A stretch of 7,714 bases of DNA from contig DAIDJX010000155.1 in the NCBI GenBank assembly GCA_027451165.1, positions 1 to 7,714 on the forward strand, in the 5' to 3' direction. Numbering within the stretch: position 1 is the stretch's first letter; the number at the start of each line of letters is the position of its first letter. Shown in pieces: positions 1-5,989 of the stretch. Under the pieces are notes generated by a model. That model saw nothing but the letters and a program-made list of their open reading frames with translations. It was not told the DNA's origin and did no database searches. The stretch is from Prolixibacteraceae bacterium (GTDB lineage: Bacteria > Bacteroidota > Bacteroidia > Bacteroidales > Prolixibacteraceae). The position numbers and the translations under genes are program-made.

Positions 1-117
1 ATTTCGGATTTGAGATTTCGGATTTACTCAATTTCGGATTTCGGATGTACGATTTCGGATTTAAAGGCAGGAGAGTCCGCAGGTAAATCCGAAATCTCAA
101 ATCCGAAATCCGAAATT
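1..117. repeat. ATTTCGG heptamer repeats forming a long inverted repeat at the hisA 3' end
   Basis: The stretch is built from the 7-bp word ATTTCGG and close variants. Positions 30-62 and 85-117 are inverted copies of each other, 33 bp each with 30 matching positions, around a 22-base centre at 63-84. Positions 1-25 are a further exact inverted match to 85-109. The right arm overlaps the hisA stop codon (116-118). A folded transcript would give a long stem, but no U tract follows, so it is not a classical intrinsic terminator. The array continues past the left edge of the window, so its full extent is unknown. It does not encode a credible protein. Confidence 0.85.
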
Positions 118-847
118 AAGTAAGTTGGTAATCCTGAATTTCTTTTAAGGTTAATTTTCCTTCGTAAATGGCTTTACCGGCAATAACGCCATGAACATTA
201 ATTTCTGAAAGCCGGTGGATGTCTTCGATGGAAGCAACTCCCCCGCTGGCGATGAGGTGCAGGTCAGGTAGTGCAGAAAGGATACCGGAATAGAGTGAAA
301 GGGAAGGCCCGCTTAGCATACCATCCCTGCTGATGTCGGTGGAGATTACTTTTTTAATCCCCTGCTGCACATAAGACTGAATAAAGGGGATGATGTCCGA
401 TTCTGACTCCTCCTGCCAACCGCTGACCGCAATTTTCCCTTCCCTGGCATCAGCCCCGAGGATAATTTTTTCAGGGCCGTACTTTTTCAGCCAACCAAGA
501 AATGTTTCCGGTTTTTTAACTGCAATGCTGCCACCAGTAACAATGGCCGCACCACATTCAAAGGCAATCCGGAGGTCCTCATCACTTTTCAGCCCGCCCC
601 CAAAATCGATCACCAATCGGGTCTTCACGGCAATTCTCTCCAGAACTTCAAAATTCACAATGTGTTTTTCCCGCGCTCCATCCAGGTCGACCAGGTGAAG
701 ACGGCGAATCCCTGCATCCTCGAATACCCGGGCCACCTCCAGCGGATCGGCATTGTACACGGTCTGACGCGCGTAATCGCCCTGTGACAGACGAACACAT
801 TTGCCCCCCAGAATATCTATTGCCGGAATAATTGTTGTCTTATTCAT
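116..847 (-). CDS. hisA: HisA, phosphoribosylformimino-5-aminoimidazole carboxamide ribotide isomerase
   Basis: This cytoplasmic enzyme (EC 5.3.1.16) carries out the Amadori isomerisation of ProFAR to PRFAR in histidine synthesis. The 243-residue length is normal for a single-domain (beta/alpha)8 HisA. Visible motifs are the N-terminal PAIDILGGK with catalytic Asp11, the LVDLDGA strand (about 53-58), FGGGLKS (82-88), GADAREGKIAVSGW with catalytic Asp133, STDISRDG (169-176), and the phosphate-binding ASGGV (200-204) and GKAIYEG (224-230). I chose the ATG at 847. An in-frame TTG at 868 would add seven residues (MGIHLFG) ahead of the conserved first beta strand and is less likely. The gene lies 67 bp downstream of argF' on the same strand with no promoter seen between them, so cotranscription is likely. 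No other his gene is in the window. Its stop codon is embedded in an ATTTCGG inverted repeat. Confidence 0.96.
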   Translation of the reverse strand: MNKTTIIPAIDILGGKCVRLSQGDYARQTVYNADPLEVARVFEDAGIRRLHLVDLDGAREKHIVNFEVLERIAVKTRLVIDFGGGLKSDEDLRIAFECGAAIVTGGSIAVKKPETFLGWLKKYGPEKIILGADAREGKIAVSGWQEESESDIIPFIQSYVQQGIKKVISTDISRDGMLSGPSLSLYSGILSALPDLHLIASGGVASIEDIHRLSEINVHGVIAGKAIYEGKLTLKEIQDYQLT

Positions 848-914
848 GCCAAACAGATGAATTCCCAATAAAACCCATTCAAAATACCATTCACTTTTTG
901 CTTCTCAATATTCT

Positions 915-1865
915 TCAGAAATTATCCTCGAGAATCATTTTCAATACAGCCATTGCCGACCATTCCCGGTTGGCTGCTTCCTGAATCACCACTGAATCGC
1001 TGCTGTCGATCACTTCATCTGTCACAATCATGTTTCTGCGAACAGGCAGGCAGTGCATAAATTTAGCCCGGTTGGTCAGCGCCATTTTACGGGCATCGAC
1101 AGTCCAGTTCATATCTTTTGAAAGTATTTTACCATAGCTGGTGTAAGATGCCCAGTTCTTGGCATAGATAAAGTCTGCGCCTTCAAAAGCTCTGTCCTGG
1201 TTGTATTCCGGTTTCAGATCTCCCATAAACGAAGGCGCCAGTTCATAGCCTTCCGGATGGGTAACAACCAGTTCCATCCCTGCTTTCACCATCCACTCCA
1301 CAAATGAATTGGGAACAGCCTGTGGTAATGCCCTGGGGTGTGGCGCCCAGGTAAGAACGACTTTCGGAAGTGCTTTTGTTTTCAGTTCTTCAATGGTCAT
1401 CAGGTCGGCAAAACTTTGCAGGGGGTGGCGGGTGGCAGCTTCCATGCTGACAATCGGTACGCCGGCATAATCGATGAACTGATTTATAATTTTTTCGTTG
1501 TAATCGTCTTCCCTGCTTTCAAAGCGGGCGAAAGACCTCACCCCGATGATGTCGCAATAGGATCCGATAACAGGAATTGCTTCTCTCAGGTGTTCAGGCT
1601 TGTTTCCATCCATCACTACCCCCATTTCACTTTCCAGCTGCCATCCATCTTCGTTGACATTCAGCACCATGGTGTTCATGCCCAGGTTCATGGCGGCCTT
1701 TTGAGTGCTGAGCCTGGTGCGTAGGCTGGAATTGAAAAATATCAGCACCATAGTTTTGTTCTTTCCAAGATGGGTGTAGGCAAAGGGATTCTTTTTGACG
1801 TCAAAAGCCACCTCCAGCGCCTTTTTCAGGTCAGGGATGTCATTGACGGAAGTGAAGTGTCGCAT
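915..1865 (-). CDS. argF': N-succinyl-L-ornithine carbamoyltransferase (Bacteroides-type ArgF')
   Basis: This is a transcarbamylase of 316 residues that acts on an acylated ornithine in arginine synthesis. The carbamoyl-phosphate loop is NSSLRTR (45-51, a variant of STRTR). Other markers are MEAATRHPLQSFAD (141-154), WAPHPR (173-178) and HCLPVRR (271-277), all typical of the acetyl/succinyl-ornithine branch and very like my recollection of the Bacteroides fragilis enzyme. Residue 90 is Pro in the DGNKPEH segment. In published work Pro90 in the B. fragilis enzyme marks N-succinylornithine specificity, while Glu at the equivalent site marks N-acetylornithine specificity. I therefore infer succinylated arginine intermediates (EC 2.1.3.11). 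The ATG at 1865 gives the family N-terminus MRHFTSV. A weak -7-like TATATTTA lies upstream at 1886-1893 without a matching TTG. hisA follows 67 bp downstream on the same strand. Confidence 0.93.
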   Translation of the reverse strand: MRHFTSVNDIPDLKKALEVAFDVKKNPFAYTHLGKNKTMVLIFFNSSLRTRLSTQKAAMNLGMNTMVLNVNEDGWQLESEMGVVMDGNKPEHLREAIPVIGSYCDIIGVRSFARFESREDDYNEKIINQFIDYAGVPIVSMEAATRHPLQSFADLMTIEELKTKALPKVVLTWAPHPRALPQAVPNSFVEWMVKAGMELVVTHPEGYELAPSFMGDLKPEYNQDRAFEGADFIYAKNWASYTSYGKILSKDMNWTVDARKMALTNRAKFMHCLPVRRNMIVTDEVIDSSDSVVIQEAANREWSAMAVLKMILEDNF

Positions 1866-1900
1866 ACAATTCTGATTTAAGTTGGTAAATATAATTAAAA

Positions 1901-2085
1901 GTTGTCATTGGTCATTGGCCCTCCGGGCGTCATTTGCGCTACGCGCGTCATTGGTCATTAGTCATTGGTCATTGACGCCGAAGACCAATGTTGCGAAGCG
2001 AATGACGCCGCAGGCAAATGACAGCGCAGCGAATGACGCCGCAGGCAAATGACGCCGCAGGCAAATGACGCCGCAGGCCAATGAC
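1901..2085. repeat. Two-way AATGAC array with GNA-triloop mini-palindromes as spacers
   Basis: GTCATT occurs at 1904, 1911, 1929, 1947, 1954, 1961 and 1968. Its inverse AATGAC occurs at 2001, 2017, 2032, 2048, 2064 and 2080, with a degenerate copy at 1987. The halves face each other around about 1975-1986. The right half is built of 16-bp units AATGACGCCGCAGGCA at 2001, 2032, 2048 and 2064 (the last differing in one base), plus a 15-bp variant at 2017. Spacers are small palindromes: GCCCTCCGGGC (1918-1928), GCGCTACGCGC (1936-1946), GCGAAGC (1993-1999), CCGCAGG (for example 2008-2014) and GCGCAGC (2024-2030). The array ends three bases before the truA stop codon and lies upstream of argF'. Its function is unknown. 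It may be a REP/BIME-like element, a 3' processing or termination structure, or simply slippage-expanded DNA. Confidence 0.88.
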
Positions 2086-2088
2086 TTT

Positions 2089-2874
2089 TTAAAAATTCAG
2101 GAGCACCGGCATGTATTCTCTGCCCCGTTGGATGGCATCACCCGGATAGTAAACCTGGTGAAGGTATAACCCTGAAGGGGGCGCCGTATGCCTGGCCGGG
2201 AGACCGGAAAATTCGGAAACCAGTTTTGTTGCTTCCTTCTCCCTGATGTTTCCCCGGCCCACTTCCACCAGGATGCCGGTTAAACGCCTTACCATTTTCC
2301 AGAGGAAGTGAGAACCGGTGATATGGATGGCGGTAAGGTCCCCCGAATGGTGAAAATCAATGAAGTTAACTTCCACCAGGGTTGAGCCTTCTTCGGGTGT
2401 TTGATCGGTGAAAGACCGGAAATCATGTCTGCCTTCCCAACTTTTTGCCACTGCGTTCATCTTTCGCAGGTCCAACGAATCCCGGATCCACCAGCAATGC
2501 GCCTTTTCAAAGGCCGTCCGGCGGGAAGAAATCAGGTAAACATAACTCCGGGCGATGGCATCATATCGGGCATGAAAACGGACATCACACTTTTCCACAT
2601 GCAGAACATGAATGTCGGAAGGCAGGAGATCATTGACGGAGTACATCAACTTTGTGGGTTGAATCTCGCTCTTTATCTCCAGATGGGCAACCTGGTGCAA
2701 AGCATGAACACCGCTGTCGGTACGCCCGGCTCCATAAAATTCGCATCTTTCCCCGGGGAAAAGCTTGTCAAATACTGTAAAAAACTCCCCCTGGATGGTC
2801 CGGCTTCCCTTTTGGGCCTGCCATCCGTAATACCTTGTTCCATCGTATTCCAGAACTATTTTGTAACGTGCCAT
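2089..2874 (-). CDS. truA: TruA, tRNA pseudouridine(38-40) synthase
   Basis: This cytoplasmic enzyme (EC 5.4.99.12) isomerises uridines 38-40 of the tRNA anticodon arm to pseudouridine. It has 261 residues, the usual TruA size. The N-terminus YKIVLEYDGTRYYGWQAQ (4-21) and RTIQGE (25-30) are typical. The catalytic Asp53 lies in GAGRTDSGVHA (48-58), and the active-site Tyr111 lies in RSYVYLI. HDFRSFT (150-156), FLWKMVRRLTG (190-200) and APPSGLYL (231-238) complete the family pattern, and nothing essential is missing. The start at 2874 fits the family. It is divergent from the uxuB-type gene across 63 bp. That gap contains the self-complementary TAAATTTA (2911-2918), which could be a weak -7 box in either direction. 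Downstream, the AATGAC array begins three bases after the stop codon and separates it from argF'. Confidence 0.96.
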   Translation of the reverse strand: MARYKIVLEYDGTRYYGWQAQKGSRTIQGEFFTVFDKLFPGERCEFYGAGRTDSGVHALHQVAHLEIKSEIQPTKLMYSVNDLLPSDIHVLHVEKCDVRFHARYDAIARSYVYLISSRRTAFEKAHCWWIRDSLDLRKMNAVAKSWEGRHDFRSFTDQTPEEGSTLVEVNFIDFHHSGDLTAIHITGSHFLWKMVRRLTGILVEVGRGNIREKEATKLVSEFSGLPARHTAPPSGLYLHQVYYPGDAIQRGREYMPVLLNF

Positions 2875-2890
2875 TTCTTTGCTATTTTTC
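2861..2890 (+). promoter_or_regulatory. Possible promoter of the uxuB-type gene
   Basis: TTG at 2861-2863, a 19-base spacer, then TATTTTTC at 2883-2890. This resembles the Bacteroidetes TTG-N17-23-TAnnTTTG pattern with the last base of the -7 box mismatched. It overlaps the start of truA on the other strand and lies 47 bases before the ATG at 2938. The evidence is weak. Confidence 0.3.
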
Positions 2891-2937
2891 CTGCTGAATC
2901 AAAAATTTTGTAAATTTAGTCATTAAAGCATAACAGG

Positions 2938-3753
2938 ATGAACAGTTTGTTTGATATCAGCGGGAAAGTAGCCATTGTCACTGGTGGCGCCGGAACTTTG
3001 GGCAGCAGTATTTCAGAATCACTTGCAACCCTGGGGGTAAAAGTTGCGGTTCTGGGCAGGGACCTGAACAATGTGAAGCAGGAGGCTGAGAAAATCGAAG
3101 CCATGGGAGGTCAGGCACTGGCCGTATCAGCTGATGTCATGGATATTGAACAACTCAACAATGCTGAAAAACAAATTACCGGCCACTGGGGAAGGATAGA
3201 TATCCTGGTCAATACAGCAGGAGGCAACATCCCCGGCGCCACGATCGGTACCGACCAGTCCATATTCGACATGAACCTGGAAGATTACAGGAAGGTGGTT
3301 GACCTTAACCTGAACGGTACCGTTTTCCCCTGTCTGGTTTTTGGGAAAAGCATGGCAAATACCGGCAGCGGAAGCATTATCAATTTGTCATCCATGTCAA
3401 CTTTTTCAGCCTTAACCCGCGTTCCGGGTTATTCCATGGCCAAATCGGGCATTGAAATTTTCACCAAATGGCTGGCGATGGAGCTGGCCCTGAAGTTCTC
3501 AGAAAAAATCAGGGTAAACTGCATCGCTCCGGGATTTTTTCTGGCCAAACAGAACAGGCATGTTCTGGTGAACGAGGATGGCAGTTATACCCAGCGCGCC
3601 CTGAGCGTCATCAACAAAACACCGATGAAACGCTTCGGTAAAATGGAGGAACTAAACGGTACCATTATTTACCTGTGTTCCGAAGCAGCCAGTTTTGTCA
3701 CAGGAATCGTCATCCCCGTCGATGGCGGATTCAGCTCATACAGCGGAATCTGA
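2938..3753 (+). CDS. uxuB: SDR-family D-mannonate oxidoreductase (fructuronate reductase, YjmF/UxuB type)
   Basis: This is a 271-residue classical short-chain dehydrogenase with a Rossmann fold. The cofactor motif is TGGAGTLG (15-22) and the NNAG-type motif is NTAG (92-95). The catalytic tetrad is Asn124, a Ser at 151/152 in NLSSMS, Tyr165 and Lys169 in YSMAK. The C-terminal half has APGFFLAKQNR (197-207) and a VDGGF ending (261-265). That PGFF-plus-QNR segment, as I recall it, is typical of the B. subtilis YjmF-type mannonate oxidoreductases, and mannonate dehydratase UxuA follows on the same strand. The inferred reaction is NAD(P)H-linked interconversion of D-fructuronate and D-mannonate (EC 1.1.1.57) in glucuronate breakdown. 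It is not homologous to the long-chain E. coli UxuB despite the shared name. A different sugar-alcohol or gluconate SDR specificity is possible, but the neighbour argues against it. Confidence 0.85.
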   Translation: MNSLFDISGKVAIVTGGAGTLGSSISESLATLGVKVAVLGRDLNNVKQEAEKIEAMGGQALAVSADVMDIEQLNNAEKQITGHWGRIDILVNTAGGNIPGATIGTDQSIFDMNLEDYRKVVDLNLNGTVFPCLVFGKSMANTGSGSIINLSSMSTFSALTRVPGYSMAKSGIEIFTKWLAMELALKFSEKIRVNCIAPGFFLAKQNRHVLVNEDGSYTQRALSVINKTPMKRFGKMEELNGTIIYLCSEAASFVTGIVIPVDGGFSSYSGI

Positions 3754-3767
3754 ACAAAGGGGTTTTG

Positions 3768-3790
3768 AAGTTCCTAAGTTCCTGAGTTCC
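3768..3790. repeat. AAGTTCCT 8-bp tandem repeat downstream of uxuB
   Basis: AAGTTCCT occurs at 3768-3775 and 3776-3783, followed by the variant GAGTTCC at 3784-3790. An echo (GTTCCGGAGTTC) is at 3848-3859. It begins 14 bases after the uxuB stop codon and runs directly into the GATTACT heptamers. Confidence 0.7.
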
Positions 3791-3839
3791 GATCACCGAT
3801 TACTGATCACTGATTACTGATTACTGATTACTGATTATC
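3791..3839. repeat. GATTACT/GATCACC heptamer array between uxuB and uxuA
   Basis: There are seven consecutive 7-bp units of the form GAT(T/C)AC(T/C), the last degenerate. GATTACT is at 3798, 3812, 3819 and 3826, and GATCAC-type units are at 3791 and 3805. The same word family recurs at 6544-6567 behind another gene. There are no unique spacers and no coding potential. It occupies most of the uxuB 3' region, where no U-tract terminator is seen. Confidence 0.85.
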
Positions 3840-3870
3840 TGCTCTGTGGTTCCGGAGTTCTCATTGTAGA

Positions 3871-3932
3871 TTGATTTTTTAGTCTTGTGTCTTTTAGTCT
3901 TGTGTCTTTTAGTCTTGTGTCTTTTAGTCTTG
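3871..3932 (+). promoter_or_regulatory. Speculative overlapping promoter-like words in the uxuA leader
   Basis: TAGTCTTG, one base off the TAnnTTTG -7 consensus, occurs at 3880, 3895, 3910 and 3925. The copies at 3895, 3910 and 3925 have a TTG 21, 22 and 22 bases upstream (at 3871, 3885 and 3900), within the TTG-N17-23-TAnnTTTG range known for Bacteroidetes. The phasing follows from the 15-bp repeat, so it may be accidental. Confidence 0.25.
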
Positions 3933-3940
3933 TGTCTTTT
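3881..3940. repeat. Four perfect 15-bp tandem repeats in the uxuA leader
   Basis: The unit AGTCTTGTGTCTTTT is repeated four times without a mismatch (3881, 3896, 3911, 3926), then a partial fifth copy AGTCTGTTTTT runs up to the uxuA ATG at 3952. Perfect identity suggests recent expansion or an ability to change copy number. The array ends 11 bases before the start codon, so a change in copy number would move upstream signals relative to the gene rather than shift its reading frame. Confidence 0.92.
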
Positions 3941-3951
3941 AGTCTGTTTTT

Positions 3952-5160
3952 ATGTCATTTGAAAAAACCTGGCGATGGTTTGGCCCTTCTGATGCGGTTA
4001 CCCTTCGGGATCTCCGCCAGATGGGAATACAGGGTGTGGTTACTGCCCTCCACCACATCCCCAACGGGGAAGAATGGCCGGCGGAGGAAATCCTCCGGAC
4101 AAAAAAGGAGATCGAATCTTACGGACTTCGCTGGAGTGTGGTGGAAAGCCTGCCAGTTTCGGAAGGAATTAAAACCGGTGATCTGTCGCGCGACCAACTT
4201 GTTGAAAACTATCGGCTTTCGCTCCGGAATCTGGGCGCCTGCGGTATCGACACGGTGGTTTACAATTTTATGCCGGTTCTTGACTGGATCAGAACGGATC
4301 TGCACTTCACCACCCCTTCCGGAGGTGAATCCATGCTTTTCCATTACCCCACCTTTGCGGCTTTTGACCTCTTTATCCTGAAAAGAGAGGGAGCAGCGGC
4401 AGATTATTCACCGGAAATGATCAACAAAGCTGAAAAAGTATTCCGGGAAATGACCCCGGAAGCCCGTGAAACCCTGGCCAGGAACATCATTGTGGTTTCG
4501 CAGGGCTTTATCGACGGGGTAATCAAAGGCGGAGATTCTGACTATATCCCGTTGTTTCTCAATTACCTCCGGAAATACGATGCCATCGGCCCCAAAGAAC
4601 TGCTCATGAACCTGGCTTATTTCCTGAATGCGGTGATCCCGGCAGCAGAGGAAGCCGGCGTCAGGCTGGCCATTCACCCCGACGATCCCCCCTACCCTGT
4701 CCTTGGACTCCCCAGGATTGTTGGGAATATTGAAGACATCACCGCCATCATGAACCTTCATCCCTCTCCGAACCATGGTTTCACCTTTTGTGCTGGATCA
4801 CTTTCCGCCAGCAAAGGGAATGACCTTCCGGCCATGGCCAGGGCACTGGCCCCGCGGATCCGGTTCCTGCACCTGCGGAATACGCGGTGGCTGGACGAAG
4901 ATACCTTCTACGAATCAGGACACCTGGATGGTGATACCGACATGGTTGCCCTGATGAAGGTGCTCCTCGGGGAACAGCACCGCAGGATCAGGGCCGGTGA
5001 ACCCGGTTCACGGATGCCCCTCCGCCCCGACCACGGCGTCAGGATCCTGACTGACTTCCAACTCGCCACCAATCCCGGCTATCCACTGGTTGGCAGGTTG
5101 AAGGGGCTTGCTGAACTTTCGGGACTGGAATATGCCATTGAAAGAGAATTAACCGGTTGA
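3952..5160 (+). CDS. uxuA: UxuA, D-mannonate dehydratase
   Basis: This cytoplasmic metal-dependent enzyme (EC 4.2.1.8) dehydrates D-mannonate to 2-keto-3-deoxy-D-gluconate, the step after the UxuB-type reductase encoded just upstream. It has 402 residues, the normal length for the UxuA TIM-barrel family. The N-terminus TWRWFGPSDAVTLRDLRQMG and the ALHHIP segment (32-37) are characteristic. Likely metal and active-site residues are His242 in AIHPDDPP, Cys280 in FCAGSLS, His307 in LHLRN, and Asp360/His361 in RPDHG, all present. The ATG at 3952 gives the usual MSFEKTWRW start, with no visible Shine-Dalgarno sequence. The gene may be cotranscribed with uxuB, but the 198-bp gap is filled with repeats, including four 15-bp copies directly before the start. 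No kinase or aldolase for KDG and no UxaC isomerase lies in the window, so the rest of the pathway must be encoded elsewhere. Confidence 0.96.
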   Translation: MSFEKTWRWFGPSDAVTLRDLRQMGIQGVVTALHHIPNGEEWPAEEILRTKKEIESYGLRWSVVESLPVSEGIKTGDLSRDQLVENYRLSLRNLGACGIDTVVYNFMPVLDWIRTDLHFTTPSGGESMLFHYPTFAAFDLFILKREGAAADYSPEMINKAEKVFREMTPEARETLARNIIVVSQGFIDGVIKGGDSDYIPLFLNYLRKYDAIGPKELLMNLAYFLNAVIPAAEEAGVRLAIHPDDPPYPVLGLPRIVGNIEDITAIMNLHPSPNHGFTFCAGSLSASKGNDLPAMARALAPRIRFLHLRNTRWLDEDTFYESGHLDGDTDMVALMKVLLGEQHRRIRAGEPGSRMPLRPDHGVRILTDFQLATNPGYPLVGRLKGLAELSGLEYAIERELTG

Positions 5161-5211
5161 GGCAGTCTATCGGTTACTGACGTAAGATAAATAACCAAAA
5201 AACACAATTCC

Positions 5212-5237
5212 TGTAACATTTCATCCTTCCGTTCGTC
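5212..5237 (+). promoter_or_regulatory. ECF-sigma-like promoter before the GIN lipoprotein gene
   Basis: TGTAAC (5212-5217), a 16-base spacer and CGTC (5234-5237) match the general group IV (ECF) sigma promoter form, with a TGwAAC -35 and a CGTC -10. The ATG at 5270 is 32 bases further on. No TAnnTTTG housekeeping box is seen in this gap. The sigma factor itself is not in the window. Confidence 0.5.
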
Positions 5238-5269
5238 TTATTAGCGAAAACAATTGCTGCCGATAAGCC

Positions 5270-5989
5270 ATGAAAATGAATTTCAGAATTTTTTTGATCC
5301 TGACCGTCCTCGTAGTTTCGGTCACCGGATGCCGTTTTAACCTTACGCTGGAGGGAAATGGTGACCTGGTCACCGAAGAGCGTTTGCTCTCCTATTTCAA
5401 TGAAGTGAATTCCGGCGGAAATTTCCGGGTGAATGTCATCCCCGGAGAAACCAACAAAGTGGTGATCCACGCGGAGAGTAACCTCCTGCCCTACATTACC
5501 ACCTCGGTATCCGGTAAGGAACTGGACATCGAAGTTAAAGGACTTCACATCCTCGACCCCTCCTTCCCGGTGGTCATTGATGTGGAAACCCCGTTGTTGA
5601 AAGCTGCCTGCCAGAGTGGCTCCGGGGAGTTGAATGCCGGAGAATTCCAGACAACAAATTTCAAAGTTACAGAATCCGGTTCCGGCAATGTGACCTGCAA
5701 AGTCGATTGTGAAACCATGGAAGTAAACCTGTCGGGTTCCGGACAGGTTGTTCTCGAGGGAAGCGCTGCAGAAGGAGATTTCACCATCAGCGGTTCAGGC
5801 AGTATCGCTGCCTATGATTTCCCGGTTGATGTTTGCAAAGCTTCGATTTCAGGATCCGGATGCATTTACATCCATTCCCTCGATATCCTGAATGCCTCTA
5901 TTTCAGGAAGCGGATCTGTCTATTACCATGGAGATCCTCATGTCAGTTATTCGATTTCCGGTTCTGGAAGAGTAACAAAGGGTAGATGA
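5270..5989 (+). CDS. GIN-domain (DUF2807) putative adhesin lipoprotein
   Basis: This is a 239-residue exported protein. Residues 1-20 form a lipoprotein signal with a hydrophobic core and the lipobox VTGC, giving lipidated Cys21. The mature part opens with the FNEVNSGGNFRVNVIPGE segment (43-60) typical of the head-GIN family. It then forms a ladder of SGSG turns starting at residues 116, 136, 155, 174, 194, 212 and 230, a spacing of 18-20 residues. That pattern implies a regular beta-solenoid or beta-prism with one turn per repeat. Members are common in Bacteroidetes and are called putative auto-transporter adhesins, but their function is not established. An in-frame ATG at 5276 could also serve as the start. 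The gene overlaps the next one by ATGA, so the two are likely cotranslated, and it follows a possible ECF promoter. Surface or periplasmic location is inferred. Confidence 0.88.
   Translation: MKMNFRIFLILTVLVVSVTGCRFNLTLEGNGDLVTEERLLSYFNEVNSGGNFRVNVIPGETNKVVIHAESNLLPYITTSVSGKELDIEVKGLHILDPSFPVVIDVETPLLKAACQSGSGELNAGEFQTTNFKVTESGSGNVTCKVDCETMEVNLSGSGQVVLEGSAAEGDFTISGSGSIAAYDFPVDVCKASISGSGCIYIHSLDILNASISGSGSVYYHGDPHVSYSISGSGRVTKGR

Noticed and set aside
848..868. Longer HisA starting at the TTG at 868
   Set aside because: HisA proteins begin just before the first beta strand (IIPAID). The ATG at 847 gives that start, and the seven extra residues have no family support.
1338..1724. Plus-strand 128-residue open frame inside argF'
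   Set aside because: It is antisense to a clearly conserved transcarbamylase and shows no recognisable motif. The same applies to the other antisense frames within hisA, truA, uxuA and the isomerase-like gene.
1901..2085. CRISPR array
   Set aside because: The spacers are 8-11 bp palindromes, several identical, and the repeat word is only six bases. There are no unique 25-40 bp spacers and no cas genes.
3754..3951. A small gene or transposon remnant between uxuB and uxuA
   Set aside because: No open frame with protein character and no terminal inverted repeats with target duplication were seen. The gap is accounted for by 8-, 7- and 15-bp tandem repeats.
3887..4381. A 164-residue protein beginning with SFSLV repeats
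   Set aside because: It is the 15-bp leader repeat read in a second frame and then uxuA out of frame. The rest has no protein-like motif, while uxuA covers the region convincingly.
5161..5269. Riboswitch or small RNA before the GIN lipoprotein gene
   Set aside because: Only 109 bp are available, with no extended stem. An ECF-type promoter explains the conserved-looking words better.
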